From assembly GCA_035275625.1 (NCBI GenBank), contig DATEMK010000504.1, forward strand, positions 1-18,961: 18,961 nucleotides of DNA. Reading direction: 5' to 3'. This DNA is from DATEMK01 sp035275625 (GTDB lineage: Bacteria > Bacteroidota > Bacteroidia > AKYH767-A > OLB10). How positions within the stretch are numbered: position 1 is the stretch's first letter; each line of letters starts with the position of its first letter. Positions 7,727 through 16,126 of this stretch are shown here, piece by piece. Under the pieces are notes generated by a model. That model was not told where the DNA came from, did not search any database, and saw only the letters and a list, made by a program, of their open reading frames with translations. Position numbers and translations under genes: made by a program.

Positions 7727-9451
7727 CTAATCTTTTACAAGCTTGACAACCTGCATTTCTGAGGTTGAAGAATTTATTAAATGAAGAACATAAATTCCCT
7801 TTTCAATACCTGATGTGCTTAAAAGAAATTTTGAACCGGTTGTGATGTACGCTTTAATCAATCTTCCTGAAATATCAAGAAGGTTTATACAGATTAAATT
7901 ATGTTGAGCATTATTAAAGCTCAGTTGTGTGCTTTCAGTAAAAGGATTTGGATAAATGTTTATTTCATTTTTAATTCCTGCAACGGGAGGAATGCCTGTC
8001 AAGATAACACTGTCAGCAAATTCCAGATAATAAATAGAATTAGCCTGAAAAAGATCTAAATCACCCCAGGCAGCCATGCCGGGTTCTGCATCCTGCTGAA
8101 AAATTAATTTAATTGTTGAATTAACATCTCTTGCCATAGAAGGAAATACTTGTTCATCAAACGGAGTTGGAGCTAAAAAAGCGGGAGGCGACCACCATAT
8201 GCCATTATCAGTGGCCATTACAGCAATGTTACGATATGCCTGATCAGGATTACCCCCATTAGACGTACCATCAACAATACTTGAATAACAAACAAAAATC
8301 CTATTATTTGCATCCATTCCGGCAGAAGGCATACTGGCTTCACCCACTCCATACTCAGCAAATTCATTAAGTATATTAACCGGGGGAGTAATTACTACAG
8401 GCAGCGCACTGCCCATGTTTTCATTCCAATAATTTAACCCTGAAGAATGATGATAAGCATATTGAAATCCTGCTGCAGGTGTATGATCAACTATGCCTAA
8501 ATCACCAGACCAGCAATGTGCAATGCCTAAATTATCTATAAGAACAGCCATTGAACCGTCAGGAACTAATAACGTATCAGCCGTTCCATTGCTATTAGTA
8601 TCAGTAGTCATGGTAAACTCATTATAAACCGGTATGGGAAAAGGTTTAATTATGGTCATTGTCCATGTTGTCCCGTTGTCAACAGATTTGAAAATTACCC
8701 AGTCATTTGTTTTTCCACCGGCAACAATTGTTACTATATTTCCTTTTGCATCAATTGCATATTGATCAGGGTACATGCGTTTCGTTATCAAAGAATCCCA
8801 TCCCGGCAAGGTTTCATGCACAATATTCCATGTTGCTCCGCCATCATCACTGCGGCTGTAAGTGAGCATACCATCAACACCATTATATGGAAAACCTCCG
8901 AAAGACACAGGTTCAGTTAATGAAATTACATGTACTGACATTCCGTTAGCGGCCCCAACTGCCATGTGAGGCCAGCCGCATTGATGACCATTAGGTTCAG
9001 GCGGCAACAATATGCCAGCCCAGATATTAGAACCCGCAATAGAGGATGAGTCAATTCTTAATCCGCTTGCTGTGGAAGAATCATAGCTCAAAAGAACTTC
9101 GGTACTATTTGACAGGCGGTCAATATTTCCAAAAGGTGAAGTACTGCCGCTGGAAATTTGTCCGATCCACACAGTCCCGTTAAAAAAATTATATGCAGTT
9201 TGAATAGAATCAAATATACTGCTGGAGCAATAATTAAAAACCGCTCCAATGGAACCATTAGGATAAGAATAAATCTGTTTTCTTACTGAACCATAACTCT
9301 GTAAATCATAATGGGTGGTACCAATAAGAGTGAAAGGAATCGCGGAATTAACATTCATTCCATTCTGCGAAACAGAATTATTTTTTTCCTCTTGTGCAAA
9401 TGAAAAGAAAAAGGTAAAAAATAAAATGTTGATGAGAAGAAGTTTTTTCAT
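7727..9451 (-). CDS. Secreted T9SS cargo protein with sialidase-like BNR repeats
   Basis: A 574-aa exported protein with a signal peptide (1-19, cut near FSFA-QEE), a beta-propeller-like body and a C-terminal type A sorting domain (about 498-574; NIYPNPF, DISGRLIKAY, EKGIYVLHL, KLVKD). BNR/Asp-box-like motifs are seen as SRSDDGGATWN, KSVDNGTTWT and a weaker ATDNGIWWS. Such propellers belong to the sialidase superfamily, but I do not see the arginine triad needed to call an enzyme, so a binding or structural role is equally likely. Its sorting domain is about two-thirds identical (52 of 77 by hand alignment) to that of the downstream 317-aa protein. A good promoter lies upstream. Confidence 0.85.
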   Translation of the reverse strand: MKKLLLINILFFTFFFSFAQEEKNNSVSQNGMNVNSAIPFTLIGTTHYDLQSYGSVRKQIYSYPNGSIGAVFNYCSSSIFDSIQTAYNFFNGTVWIGQISSGSTSPFGNIDRLSNSTEVLLSYDSSTASGLRIDSSSIAGSNIWAGILLPPEPNGHQCGWPHMAVGAANGMSVHVISLTEPVSFGGFPYNGVDGMLTYSRSDDGGATWNIVHETLPGWDSLITKRMYPDQYAIDAKGNIVTIVAGGKTNDWVIFKSVDNGTTWTMTIIKPFPIPVYNEFTMTTDTNSNGTADTLLVPDGSMAVLIDNLGIAHCWSGDLGIVDHTPAAGFQYAYHHSSGLNYWNENMGSALPVVITPPVNILNEFAEYGVGEASMPSAGMDANNRIFVCYSSIVDGTSNGGNPDQAYRNIAVMATDNGIWWSPPAFLAPTPFDEQVFPSMARDVNSTIKLIFQQDAEPGMAAWGDLDLFQANSIYYLEFADSVILTGIPPVAGIKNEINIYPNPFTESTQLSFNNAQHNLICINLLDISGRLIKAYITTGSKFLLSTSGIEKGIYVLHLINSSTSEMQVVKLVKD

Positions 9452-9802
9452 GGGGGTGAATTTTAAATTGGTTAATCAAAAGTAACTAAATTCTATCCAG
9501 ATGTCCAATGGCAAACAATTATTATTCTAAAGGTAAATCCTATGCTGTTTAATCTTCGCGGGATTTTTTTTAAAAACCACCCTGGCGTATGTACTAATAG
9601 TATTTAAAAAACAAAAGTGATTTCAAATTATCCTGAGTAATCTTAACAATAATATAATTTCAATTTTACTTGTTTTTATTACTTTTAATTCTAATTTTAC
9701 AGTGCCACTTACCGGCAACCTGAATTTAACTGCCTTGATTATGAAAAATCTTTTAACGTTTTTCTATTACTGCCTTAGATATTTTTTATTAATTAAATCT
9801 CC
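9452..9802. other. Gene-free AT-rich divergent spacer
   Basis: 351 bp between the minus-strand BNR gene and the plus-strand sorting-domain fragment. It holds the minus-strand promoter at 9477-9508 and, for the plus strand, a possible TTG (9670-9672) with TAATTTTA (9692-9699) at 19-bp spacing. An ATG at 9741 opens a 41-codon frame starting MKNLLTFFYY, signal-peptide-like, but in a different frame from the fragment that follows. I see no other coding signal. Confidence 0.5.
9477..9508 (-). promoter_or_regulatory. Bacteroidota-type promoter for the BNR cargo gene
   Basis: On the minus strand, TACTTTTG (9477-9484) fits the -7 pattern TAnnTTTG exactly, and TTG (9506-9508) lies 21 bp upstream as a -33 box. 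The -7 box ends 25 bp before the ATG at 9451, giving a short leader. It would also serve the 317-aa gene downstream. Confidence 0.6.
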
Positions 9803-10261
9803 TTGCTTCGTCATTCCGAATTTGTTGTTCCTCTTGTCAAAGCCGTTCAGGAACTTGATTCCATAAACCAATCATTGCAGGATCAGATTACTGCCTTACA
9901 GAAAAGTAATCGCATAATCAATTCACCTACTCAGAATCAGGGTAACAACGATCCTGGTCAACAGCGAAATTCAGGTTCAATTGAATTACAAAATTTACAA
10001 ACATTGCAATTATTAGAGGCAGACCCAAATCCATTCAGCGAAAGCACAATGATTCGCTGGAACATTCCCAACGATTTTAAAGATGCAATGATTTATTTTT
10101 ACGATAACAACGGAACACAAATAAATTCCTACAAGATTGAACAGAAGGGAAGCGGAGAATTACAAGTATTCGGAAGCAAACTATCTTCTGGAATTTATGT
10201 ATATTCACTTATCGTTGATTCCAAACTCATTGACTCAAAAAAGCTCGTAAAAGCAAAATAA
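9803..10261 (+). pseudogene. Orphan C-terminal piece of a tail-fibre (S74-type) T9SS cargo protein
   Basis: A 152-codon frame opening at a TTG, with an in-frame stop six bases upstream and no signal peptide. Seen: HSEFVVPLVKAVQELD (4-19), which matches the end of the intramolecular chaperone (peptidase S74) domain, a short coiled coil (SINQSLQDQITALQKS, 20-35), a low-complexity N/Q linker, and a type A sorting domain (about 70-152; EADPNPFSEST, then SSGIYVYSLIVDSKLIDSKKLVKAK). Without a signal peptide it could not reach the T9SS, so I read it as the remnant of a much larger gene. A signal-peptide-like start at 9741 lies in another frame, which fits an internal deletion plus frame loss. A terminator follows it. 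Confidence 0.7.
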
Positions 10262-10309
10262 AAATAAAAATGCTCTCTGAAAAATCTGTCAATCTTTCTT
10301 AAAACAAAT

Positions 10310-10340
10310 CAGGCGCAACAAAAATGCTGCGCCTGGTTTT
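10310..10340 (+). terminator. Rho-independent terminator after the S74 fragment
   Basis: Stem CAGGCGCA (10310-10317) with TGCGCCTG (10328-10335), 10-nt loop, followed by GTTTTT on the plus strand. It sits between two convergent frames. The other strand has only an interrupted T-tract, so any action on the 868-aa gene would be weaker. Confidence 0.75.
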
Positions 10341-10359
10341 TCCTGGTTAAATTTATTTT

Positions 10360-12966
10360 CTATTCTTTCACAAACTTTGTATAACCTCCATTGTTGCCAT
10401 CTTCTTTCACCACGCTCAAAATATAAACTCCGGCATCAAGATTAGCCAGGCTCAGCTTCACCATCTTTTGTCCCTTGCTCACAGTGGTTGTATTTACCAT
10501 TCTTCCCGAAACATCGGTTACTTTTAATGATGCAACATCTGCATGTTCTTTTATGGAAACAAACAGCTTGTCACTTGCAGGATTCGGATATAAAGTAATG
10601 AGATCATTGCTCAAAGCATTATGCTCATTAATTCCTAATGGAGGAGAAACCCCGAGATTTAACCATTCCTGAGTCGTATTCAGTACAGTTCCGGTATAAC
10701 CTGCTGTAGAAGCCATCCATAAACTGTCATTATAAACTAATCCAACAAAATCACTGATATTATTTACAGGAGTGGGTTTGCCTTCAGCAGCCAGCCACAG
10801 GCTCTGCGCAATATCATAAGCCCAGCAATCACAAAGCACATCTGCACCCGTTGTTCCGACAGGATCACCACCTACAAACACCACTAATGGTTTTAAATCT
10901 CTGAATACCGTTCCGGCAGCAAGACGGCCAACTGGCCCGGCAGGATAGGGCGGCAGTGCATTCCATGTAATGTTTAATGGGTTAGCAGGATCAATAATTC
11001 CTATATAAGCATCTGCAACTTCAGCAAATAATATTTGCGAAAATCCTCCGGCAATGATGATAGTATTTCCATTAATGCTTCCGCGTAATCCTGCAACCGC
11101 AGTTCCCGGTTTAGCAGTTGCTGTGCTCCATATATTGGTCACAGTATTAAGAACCTGAACTATATTTTGATCAGCGGTGCCATCATAACCTCCGATGTAA
11201 TAAATCAATGTATCCATGTATACTCCCGAAGCATAGTCGCCAACAGGTACAAGCATGGAAGGCCCTACATTCCAGGTTCCTCCAGGAAGGTTGTAGAAAT
11301 AGGTAATAGGATCCGGAGCAAAATTAAACGTATAGCCTCCAGCACAATAAATATTATTTCCGGCTTTCTGAGCAGAGAACTGGTATTTCACGGAGGGCAT
11401 TGCCGGGGCAAGACTCCACGCGTTAATGTCAGTGGCAAATGAATTAGTTGTTGCCTGAACTGCTGCAAAGTCCGCACCACCAATAGAATAGTAAGTGCCA
11501 GGGGAGGATGCTGTATTACCATTGAGATTAAATGCTCCTGCCAAACCGAATGTGCCAGCCGGAACATCGGGTTTTACAGTCCATCCGTAGTTTTCAAAGC
11601 CATCGTAAATAGTAATGCTTTTCTGTAAAGTATCATTATTGTTATTGGTGTCGCCAGTAAGGGAAGTATAAACTGTAATAGTGTAAGCGCCCGTTGTGGC
11701 AGGAGTCCATGGATCAAATGCTATTGTTTGTGAAACAAAGAAAGGAAGATTGGTTACTGTTTTGGTAGATGTATAACCTCCTGTAATAGTCATTGTGACA
11801 TCAAAAGTTACCGTATTTAACCCGTTATTGACGAATTCAGCTTTGGGATTCTGTACAAAATTTCCTGCATTTGCACAGGCAAGAATGGTTTTGGAAGAAG
11901 CATCATCCGCAGGAGCAACGATGGGAGTTTGCCATTTCATCATCGGTGCATTCAATTCGTTGGAACCTGTCCACCCCGTTGAATCATTTACAAATTCAAT
12001 ATCGGTATGAATTAAATTATCAACAGGTATCCAATTAGTACCATCATTTGGACTGTATGTAGTACCAAGTGCGCTTCCAAAAGCAGGAGTAGAAATAAAA
12101 TAGGTGGAAGCGGTTCCCGGAACATTGCATAAGCCTAATATAAGACTCATACTGGTGTTGGTCCCTTTTAAATTCCAGGTAGCGCCTCCGTCAGTAGTAT
12201 AGCTGACATCGGTTGATCCGGTTGTTCCACCGCTAACACAAAGACCATTATTCGCATCGCGGAAAGCAACAGCACCGATGTAATCGAAAAAAGAAGATTG
12301 AGCAGCAGTAAAATGCAAGCCGCGGTCCGTTGTTTTATATATTCTTCCCTGGTTGGTTCCAAAATAAATTGTGCTGTCTCCTTCATGAGTAAACACATCC
12401 GTTATTCCGAATTCACCTGTTTGTTCCGGGGCAATGTCCAAATCGGGTGTACGCACCCAGTTAGTTCCGCCATCAGTGGTGGTATAAATCTCAAAATAAC
12501 CTGCTGTAGGATCACCCATGCAAATTCCATTGTTTGCATCCCAGAAATAAACCCAGTTAGGAAAATTTCCTGCTGCGTTAAATAAAGCAGTGGTTTGCTG
12601 ATTCCATGTACCACCGCCATCTTCTGTTTTTAAAATTTTTCCTGCTCCACCTGCTGTGCTCCACATAGCCACCCACGCAGTATCGGCATTAAGTCCGAAA
12701 ATACAGGAAGGCGCAAGTCCTGCCGCATTGGTTATTGTTCCGCCAATCCACAAGTTACCTCCGTCAACTGTTTTGGTATATTCTGCTACCGGGTTTGTTT
12801 GAGCTAAAGGATCCGCTACAATGCCCCATACGACCTGGTCATCTACGGCATCCAGGAACGGCACATAATATCCCGGTGTAATATTAGAAGCCTGTGGTAT
12901 CCATTGCGCATTAATGTTGGTTAAAGATGCTAAGAGAATAGCACTACTGAGTAATAGTTTTTTCAT
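10360..12966 (-). CDS. Secreted T9SS cargo protein with BNR and Kelch propellers
   Basis: An 868-aa exported protein. Domains in order: signal peptide (1-20, cut at NINA-Q); an N-terminal YCF48/BNR-like propeller (about 60-345) with repeated T.DGG..W motifs (TKTVDGGNLW, KTEDGGGTW, TTTDGGTNW, KTTDRGLHF, YTTDGGATW); an Ig-like or CARDB-like segment (about 355-455) ending NNNNDTLQKSITIYDGFE; a Kelch-like propeller (about 515-760) with YCAGGYTF, YYIGGYDG, IIAGGFSQ and VFVGGDPV; and a type A sorting domain (about 790-868; TLYPNPASDKLFV, DVSGRMV, DAGVYILSVV). The double propeller points to surface binding or adhesion rather than catalysis. A terminator lies between it and the Ig-like gene upstream, so it is probably its own transcript. 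Confidence 0.9.
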   Translation of the reverse strand: MKKLLLSSAILLASLTNINAQWIPQASNITPGYYVPFLDAVDDQVVWGIVADPLAQTNPVAEYTKTVDGGNLWIGGTITNAAGLAPSCIFGLNADTAWVAMWSTAGGAGKILKTEDGGGTWNQQTTALFNAAGNFPNWVYFWDANNGICMGDPTAGYFEIYTTTDGGTNWVRTPDLDIAPEQTGEFGITDVFTHEGDSTIYFGTNQGRIYKTTDRGLHFTAAQSSFFDYIGAVAFRDANNGLCVSGGTTGSTDVSYTTDGGATWNLKGTNTSMSLILGLCNVPGTASTYFISTPAFGSALGTTYSPNDGTNWIPVDNLIHTDIEFVNDSTGWTGSNELNAPMMKWQTPIVAPADDASSKTILACANAGNFVQNPKAEFVNNGLNTVTFDVTMTITGGYTSTKTVTNLPFFVSQTIAFDPWTPATTGAYTITVYTSLTGDTNNNNDTLQKSITIYDGFENYGWTVKPDVPAGTFGLAGAFNLNGNTASSPGTYYSIGGADFAAVQATTNSFATDINAWSLAPAMPSVKYQFSAQKAGNNIYCAGGYTFNFAPDPITYFYNLPGGTWNVGPSMLVPVGDYASGVYMDTLIYYIGGYDGTADQNIVQVLNTVTNIWSTATAKPGTAVAGLRGSINGNTIIIAGGFSQILFAEVADAYIGIIDPANPLNITWNALPPYPAGPVGRLAAGTVFRDLKPLVVFVGGDPVGTTGADVLCDCWAYDIAQSLWLAAEGKPTPVNNISDFVGLVYNDSLWMASTAGYTGTVLNTTQEWLNLGVSPPLGINEHNALSNDLITLYPNPASDKLFVSIKEHADVASLKVTDVSGRMVNTTTVSKGQKMVKLSLANLDAGVYILSVVKEDGNNGGYTKFVKE

Positions 12967-12995
12967 ATTATTTATTTTTAAAGATTAAAGGGGTG

Positions 12996-13003
12996 TAAAT
13001 GTA
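12996..13003 (-). promoter_or_regulatory. Possible -7 element of the 868-aa gene
   Basis: TACATTTA on the minus strand matches TAnnTTTG except for its last base, 29 bp before the ATG. The -33 box is unclear. A promoter is expected here because a terminator closes the upstream gene. Confidence 0.3.
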
Positions 13004-13045
13004 TTTCGTTAAAATGAAAAATCCTAATTTTAAGGGAAAAGATTA

Positions 13046-13082
13046 AAAAGATACAGGCTGGTGATAACCAAACACCAGCCTG
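13046..13082 (-). terminator. Rho-independent terminator after the Ig-like cargo gene
   Basis: Perfect 10-bp stem CAGGCTGGTG (13054-13063) with CACCAGCCTG (13073-13082), 9-nt loop, followed on the minus strand by TATCTTTTT. It lies about 40 bp beyond the stop of the Ig-like gene. Confidence 0.85.
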
Positions 13083-13119
13083 CCGAAAAGTAAAACCAAT
13101 TATAATTAACCAGGAAAAC

Positions 13120-14439
13120 TCATTCTGTTTTTACAATACGCGTATTCAATACAACATTATTTTTTATAAGAGCTGCATTGTAAATTCCCGCAGGTAAATT
13201 TTCTCCAAATTGAAAATTCACTGTATTCTTCTGAATATAGCTCTCTGAAATCTTTCTTCCTGTCATATCTGAAATGACAAGCTGAATATTCTGATCGTTA
13301 ACATTTGCGTCAAATTCCATATTGAAAACTCCTGAAGAAGGATTCGGATAAACTGAAAGTGTTTGCTCACCCATTATTGTTTCAGTTTCCAGCCTGCAGT
13401 TACTGGTAACAGTTACCACCTGAGATGTTTTTGAACATCCCTGCTGGTTTGTAACAATTACGCGGTACTTACCCTGCTTTTTTACAGACAATGAAGCCGA
13501 TGTTGCATTGTTTATATTATAAATATGTTTTTTCCACTGGTAAGATAAACCTATTCCGGTATTTGCATTTAACAGTACAGAATCACCATTACAAATATTT
13601 AAAGAACCGGTTATTGAAACAGTAGCTGCGGGTTTAGAAAAAACAGTTACGAGAATTGCATTGGAACGCGATGAACAACCCATACCGTTTGCAACGGACA
13701 GGAAATAATTTCCTGTGCGATTTGCGGTGTAATCAGAACTTGTCGCACCACTTATTGCATTTCCATATTTTTTCCATTGGTACGTAAGATTAGGGTCATT
13801 TGAAGTTGTCAAAGCAACATTTCCTCCATCACAAAAACTGGTTGCGCTTAATGCTTCAATTACGGGCTCTGCCGGGAGAGGAAATGAATAAATTAAGAAA
13901 GTGGTATTATTGGCTGCAGTACAGCCATAAACATTGGTCATGAAACATGCAGGCGCAGGATAAATACCCCCGTTATGAGCAACAGATATTGTCTGGGTAG
14001 TTGCACCATTGTCCCAGAAATAGGTATAAGGACCATAATTACCTGAGAAATCCTGTGCATAAATAGAAGTTGTTTCACCCGCACATCCGCCAGCCTGTCC
14101 CCCTGTGTAAACAATAGGAGTAGGATGTTTGACAATCTCAATTGAATCAGCAGCAACGCATCCCAGGGGATTTGTAATAACTACTTTATAAGTTCCTGAA
14201 GCGGATTCCTGTGCCGAATAAATATTAATAAACTGGCTTGTTGAGGTAAATCCCTGCGGTCCTGTCCACATATAAGAATATCCGGCTGAAGTTCCCACTC
14301 CTGAAGCTATAAGTTCAATATCAGTATTAGCACAGTCTCCATGAGGAACATTGGTTATGGAAGCTACACATTGTGCATTGGTTTTCTGCTGAATTAATAA
14401 TATTAATAAGGCAGATAAATAAAGAAGGTTATTTTTCAT
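13120..14439 (-). CDS. Secreted T9SS cargo protein with Ig-like repeats
   Basis: A 439-aa exported protein. I start at the ATG at 14439 because it gives a clean signal peptide (MKNNLLYLSALLILLIQQKT, cut near TNA-QC) rather than at a TTG 42 bp upstream. Four Ig-like modules follow: two in the first half (with YSYMWTGPQGF and YTYFWDNGAT cores) and two clearly repeated ones with LTYQWKKYGNAISGATS...ANGMGCS and LSYQWKKHIYNINNATS...TNQQGCS. A type A sorting domain closes the protein (LSVYPNPSSGVFNMEF, DMTGRKI, PAGIYNAALI). Such proteins are usually surface adhesins. The leader has only a weak -7-like TTAATTTG; a strong terminator follows. Confidence 0.9.
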   Translation of the reverse strand: MKNNLLYLSALLILLIQQKTNAQCVASITNVPHGDCANTDIELIASGVGTSAGYSYMWTGPQGFTSTSQFINIYSAQESASGTYKVVITNPLGCVAADSIEIVKHPTPIVYTGGQAGGCAGETTSIYAQDFSGNYGPYTYFWDNGATTQTISVAHNGGIYPAPACFMTNVYGCTAANNTTFLIYSFPLPAEPVIEALSATSFCDGGNVALTTSNDPNLTYQWKKYGNAISGATSSDYTANRTGNYFLSVANGMGCSSRSNAILVTVFSKPAATVSITGSLNICNGDSVLLNANTGIGLSYQWKKHIYNINNATSASLSVKKQGKYRVIVTNQQGCSKTSQVVTVTSNCRLETETIMGEQTLSVYPNPSSGVFNMEFDANVNDQNIQLVISDMTGRKISESYIQKNTVNFQFGENLPAGIYNAALIKNNVVLNTRIVKTE

Positions 14440-14589
14440 GATTTCAATGCCTGGTTTTATAGGCGACAAATTAAAATACAATTTTTAGTCCAGAAAAGAA
14501 AATTCGCCCTTATTTGATGAATACTAATTAATTGTCGGCAAACGCAAGCTTTAGATTGGTGAAAAAACCTTCGAAAAAAGCCATTAAAC

Positions 14590-14615
14590 AAAAAAGGCTG
14601 TTCTTTCGAACAGCC
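14590..14615 (-). terminator. Rho-independent terminator of rpmH
   Basis: Perfect 8-bp stem GGCTGTTC (14596-14603) with GAACAGCC (14608-14615), 4-nt loop, followed on the minus strand by six T and GTTTAA. It lies about 60 bp beyond the rpmH stop. Confidence 0.85.
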
Positions 14616-14673
14616 TCTGTCTTAAATTCATTTAAAAATCTTACATTCTTATCTTTATATGCTGAGTTATTTT

Positions 14674-14835
14674 TTATTTATGCGACATGGAGCCTTCGTC
14701 TGATACGGTTAGTTTCTTGCGACCCTTTTTTCTGCGTGCAGCAAGCACTCTGCGACCATTGGCGGATGACATTCTTTTCTTAAAACCGTGTTTATTTCTT
14801 CTTTTGCGTGTTGACGGCTGATACGTTCTTTTCAT
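14674..14835 (-). CDS. rpmH: 50S ribosomal protein L34
   Basis: A 53-aa, very basic protein that binds 23S rRNA in the large ribosomal subunit. Seen: MKRTYQPSTRKRRNKHGF at the start, then KKRMSSANGRRVLAARRKKG (19-38), the hallmark of L34, and a short acidic Bacteroidota-type tail (VSDEGSMSHK). Length fits the family. It has its own promoter and terminator, so it is a single-gene transcript between the Ig-like cargo gene and lpxB. No rnpA neighbour is present. Confidence 0.98.
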   Translation of the reverse strand: MKRTYQPSTRKRRNKHGFKKRMSSANGRRVLAARRKKGRKKLTVSDEGSMSHK

Positions 14836-14870
14836 GATTCTGTAATGTTTTAATTTTTTTTAACGAGGCG

Positions 14871-14900
14871 CAAAGGTAGCGGAAAAGTTGAAAGTTCAAA
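14871..14900 (-). promoter_or_regulatory. Bacteroidota-type promoter of rpmH
   Basis: TACCTTTG (14871-14878) is an exact TAnnTTTG -7 box, and TTTG (14897-14900) lies 18 bp upstream as the -33 box. The leader to the ATG is about 30 nt. The -33 box sits in an imperfect dyad GGAAAAG-TTGAA-AG-TTCAA-AGTTTTCC (14881-14907). Confidence 0.85.
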
Positions 14901-14903
14901 GTT

Positions 14904-14929
14904 TTCCTGATAAAAAATCGGGACAGGAA
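14904..14929. repeat. Small inverted repeat between lpxB and rpmH
   Basis: TTCCTG (14904-14909) and CAGGAA (14924-14929) enclose ATAAAAAATCGGGA. No T-tract follows on the minus strand beyond AAAAC, so it is a poor terminator for lpxB. It may be another short dispersed repeat. Confidence 0.35.
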
Positions 14930-14985
14930 TGTTTAAAGCTTTAGAAAAATAATGTTTGTGCGTTAAATTTTGGCAAATGATGCTC

Positions 14986-16098
14986 TTATTTCTGAAGGTA
15001 ATGGTAAATTTCCTTTGCTGCCTTTTCAGAAGCCCCTTTTCCTCCCAGCATTTTTTTAAGCTTCCTGAAGTTACTCAGCATTTCATTCCTGTAAGAAGAA
15101 TCATTCAATAGTTTGTTCAATTCAGATGTGAGGTTTTCTCTTGTGAAATCGGATTGAATGAGTTCTTTTAAAGCGGGTTTATCGAGAATAAGATTTACGA
15201 GTGCGATGTATTTTACTTTTACCAGTTGACGCGCAATCTGGTAAGACAAAACATTTCCTTTATAACAAACCACTTCGGGTACTTCAAACAAGGCTGTTTC
15301 CAGCGTGGCTGTTCCTGAAGTTACCAACGCAGCTTTGGCAGCTTTTAACAAATCATAACTTTGATTGTAAGCAATCTTTATTTGAGAAGTTCCGGTTAAG
15401 CCGTTATAAAACTCTGCCGGAACGGATGGAGCAGCGCCAATAACAAATTGGTAATCTTTAAAATCATTTTGAACACTCATCATAACCGGAAGCATCGTGG
15501 TTATTTCCTGTTTGCGGCTTCCGGGCAGCAGCGCAATGATTGGTTTACCAGGAAGGTTGTTCTTTAAAAGGAAATTATCCGTTGTTGTCGTTTTTTCTTC
15601 GATAACATCGAGCAAAGGATGCCCTACAAACGATACATCATAATCAAACTTTTTATAAAAATCTTTTTCAAAAGGAAGAATAACAAACATCCTGTCCACA
15701 TTTTTTTTTATTTGATGCACTCTCGATTGTTTCCACGCCCAAACCTGCGGGGAGATGTAATAAAAAACTTTAAGCCCGATGCTGCGTGCAAATTTTGCAA
15801 TTCGAAGATTGAAGCCGGGATAATCTACAAGAATCAAAGCATCGGGCCGGAATCTGATCAAATCATTTTTGCAGAACTCTATGTTGTTGAGAATTGTTTT
15901 GAGATTTGCGATCACTTCAATAAATCCCATAAAGGCAAGCTCCCGGTAGTGTTTCACTAAATCTACTCCCTGTGCTTTCATTAAATCACCTCCCCATCCT
16001 CTTAATTCTGCTGACGGATCAAGCAGCTTTAATTGCCTGATGAGGTTGGATGCATGCAGGTCGCCTGAAGCTTCGCCTGAGATGATATAGTACTTCAA
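14986..16098 (-). CDS. lpxB: Lipid-A-disaccharide synthase
   Basis: Joins UDP-2,3-diacylglucosamine and lipid X into the lipid A disaccharide phosphate at the cytoplasmic side of the inner membrane, a step of the Raetz pathway. Seen in 370 aa: ISGEASGDLHASNLI (6-20), RGWGG (33-37), ELAFMGFIEV (53-62), ILVDYPGFNLRIAKFA (89-104), YYISPQVWAWK (113-123), LPGSRKQEI (191-199) and VTSGTATLETAL (259-270), all GT19 family marks, and full length. The start codon is TTG (16096-16098); it gives the standard MKYYII start and no ATG is available nearby. The spacer in front (16099-16126) is entirely GGTTTGA-like repeat. It is the last gene of the surE block. Confidence 0.97.
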   Translation of the reverse strand: MKYYIISGEASGDLHASNLIRQLKLLDPSAELRGWGGDLMKAQGVDLVKHYRELAFMGFIEVIANLKTILNNIEFCKNDLIRFRPDALILVDYPGFNLRIAKFARSIGLKVFYYISPQVWAWKQSRVHQIKKNVDRMFVILPFEKDFYKKFDYDVSFVGHPLLDVIEEKTTTTDNFLLKNNLPGKPIIALLPGSRKQEITTMLPVMMSVQNDFKDYQFVIGAAPSVPAEFYNGLTGTSQIKIAYNQSYDLLKAAKAALVTSGTATLETALFEVPEVVCYKGNVLSYQIARQLVKVKYIALVNLILDKPALKELIQSDFTRENLTSELNKLLNDSSYRNEMLSNFRKLKKMLGGKGASEKAAKEIYHYLQK

Positions 16099-16126
16099 GG
16101 TTGTAGGTTTGAGGTTTGAAGTTTGA
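16099..16126. repeat. GGTTTGA-type repeat abutting the lpxB start
   Basis: The whole 28-bp gap between the 95-aa gene and lpxB consists of degenerate 7-nt units (GGTTGTA, GGTTTGA, GGTTTGA, AGTTTGA on the plus strand). It touches the TTG start codon of lpxB directly. Confidence 0.6.

Noticed and set aside
12298..12585. Overlapping frames on both strands inside the 868-aa gene
   Set aside because: They are shadows; the BNR motifs of the main frame are unmistakable.
10360..12966. BNR motif repeats as a CRISPR-like array
   Set aside because: The repeats are degenerate at DNA level, of irregular spacing and clearly protein-coding.
14440..14481. Longer start of the Ig-like cargo gene at a TTG
   Set aside because: The ATG at 14439 begins a clean signal peptide; the extension would bury it.
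14532..14783. 83-codon plus-strand frame
   Set aside because: It is antisense to rpmH and its terminator, with no family resemblance.
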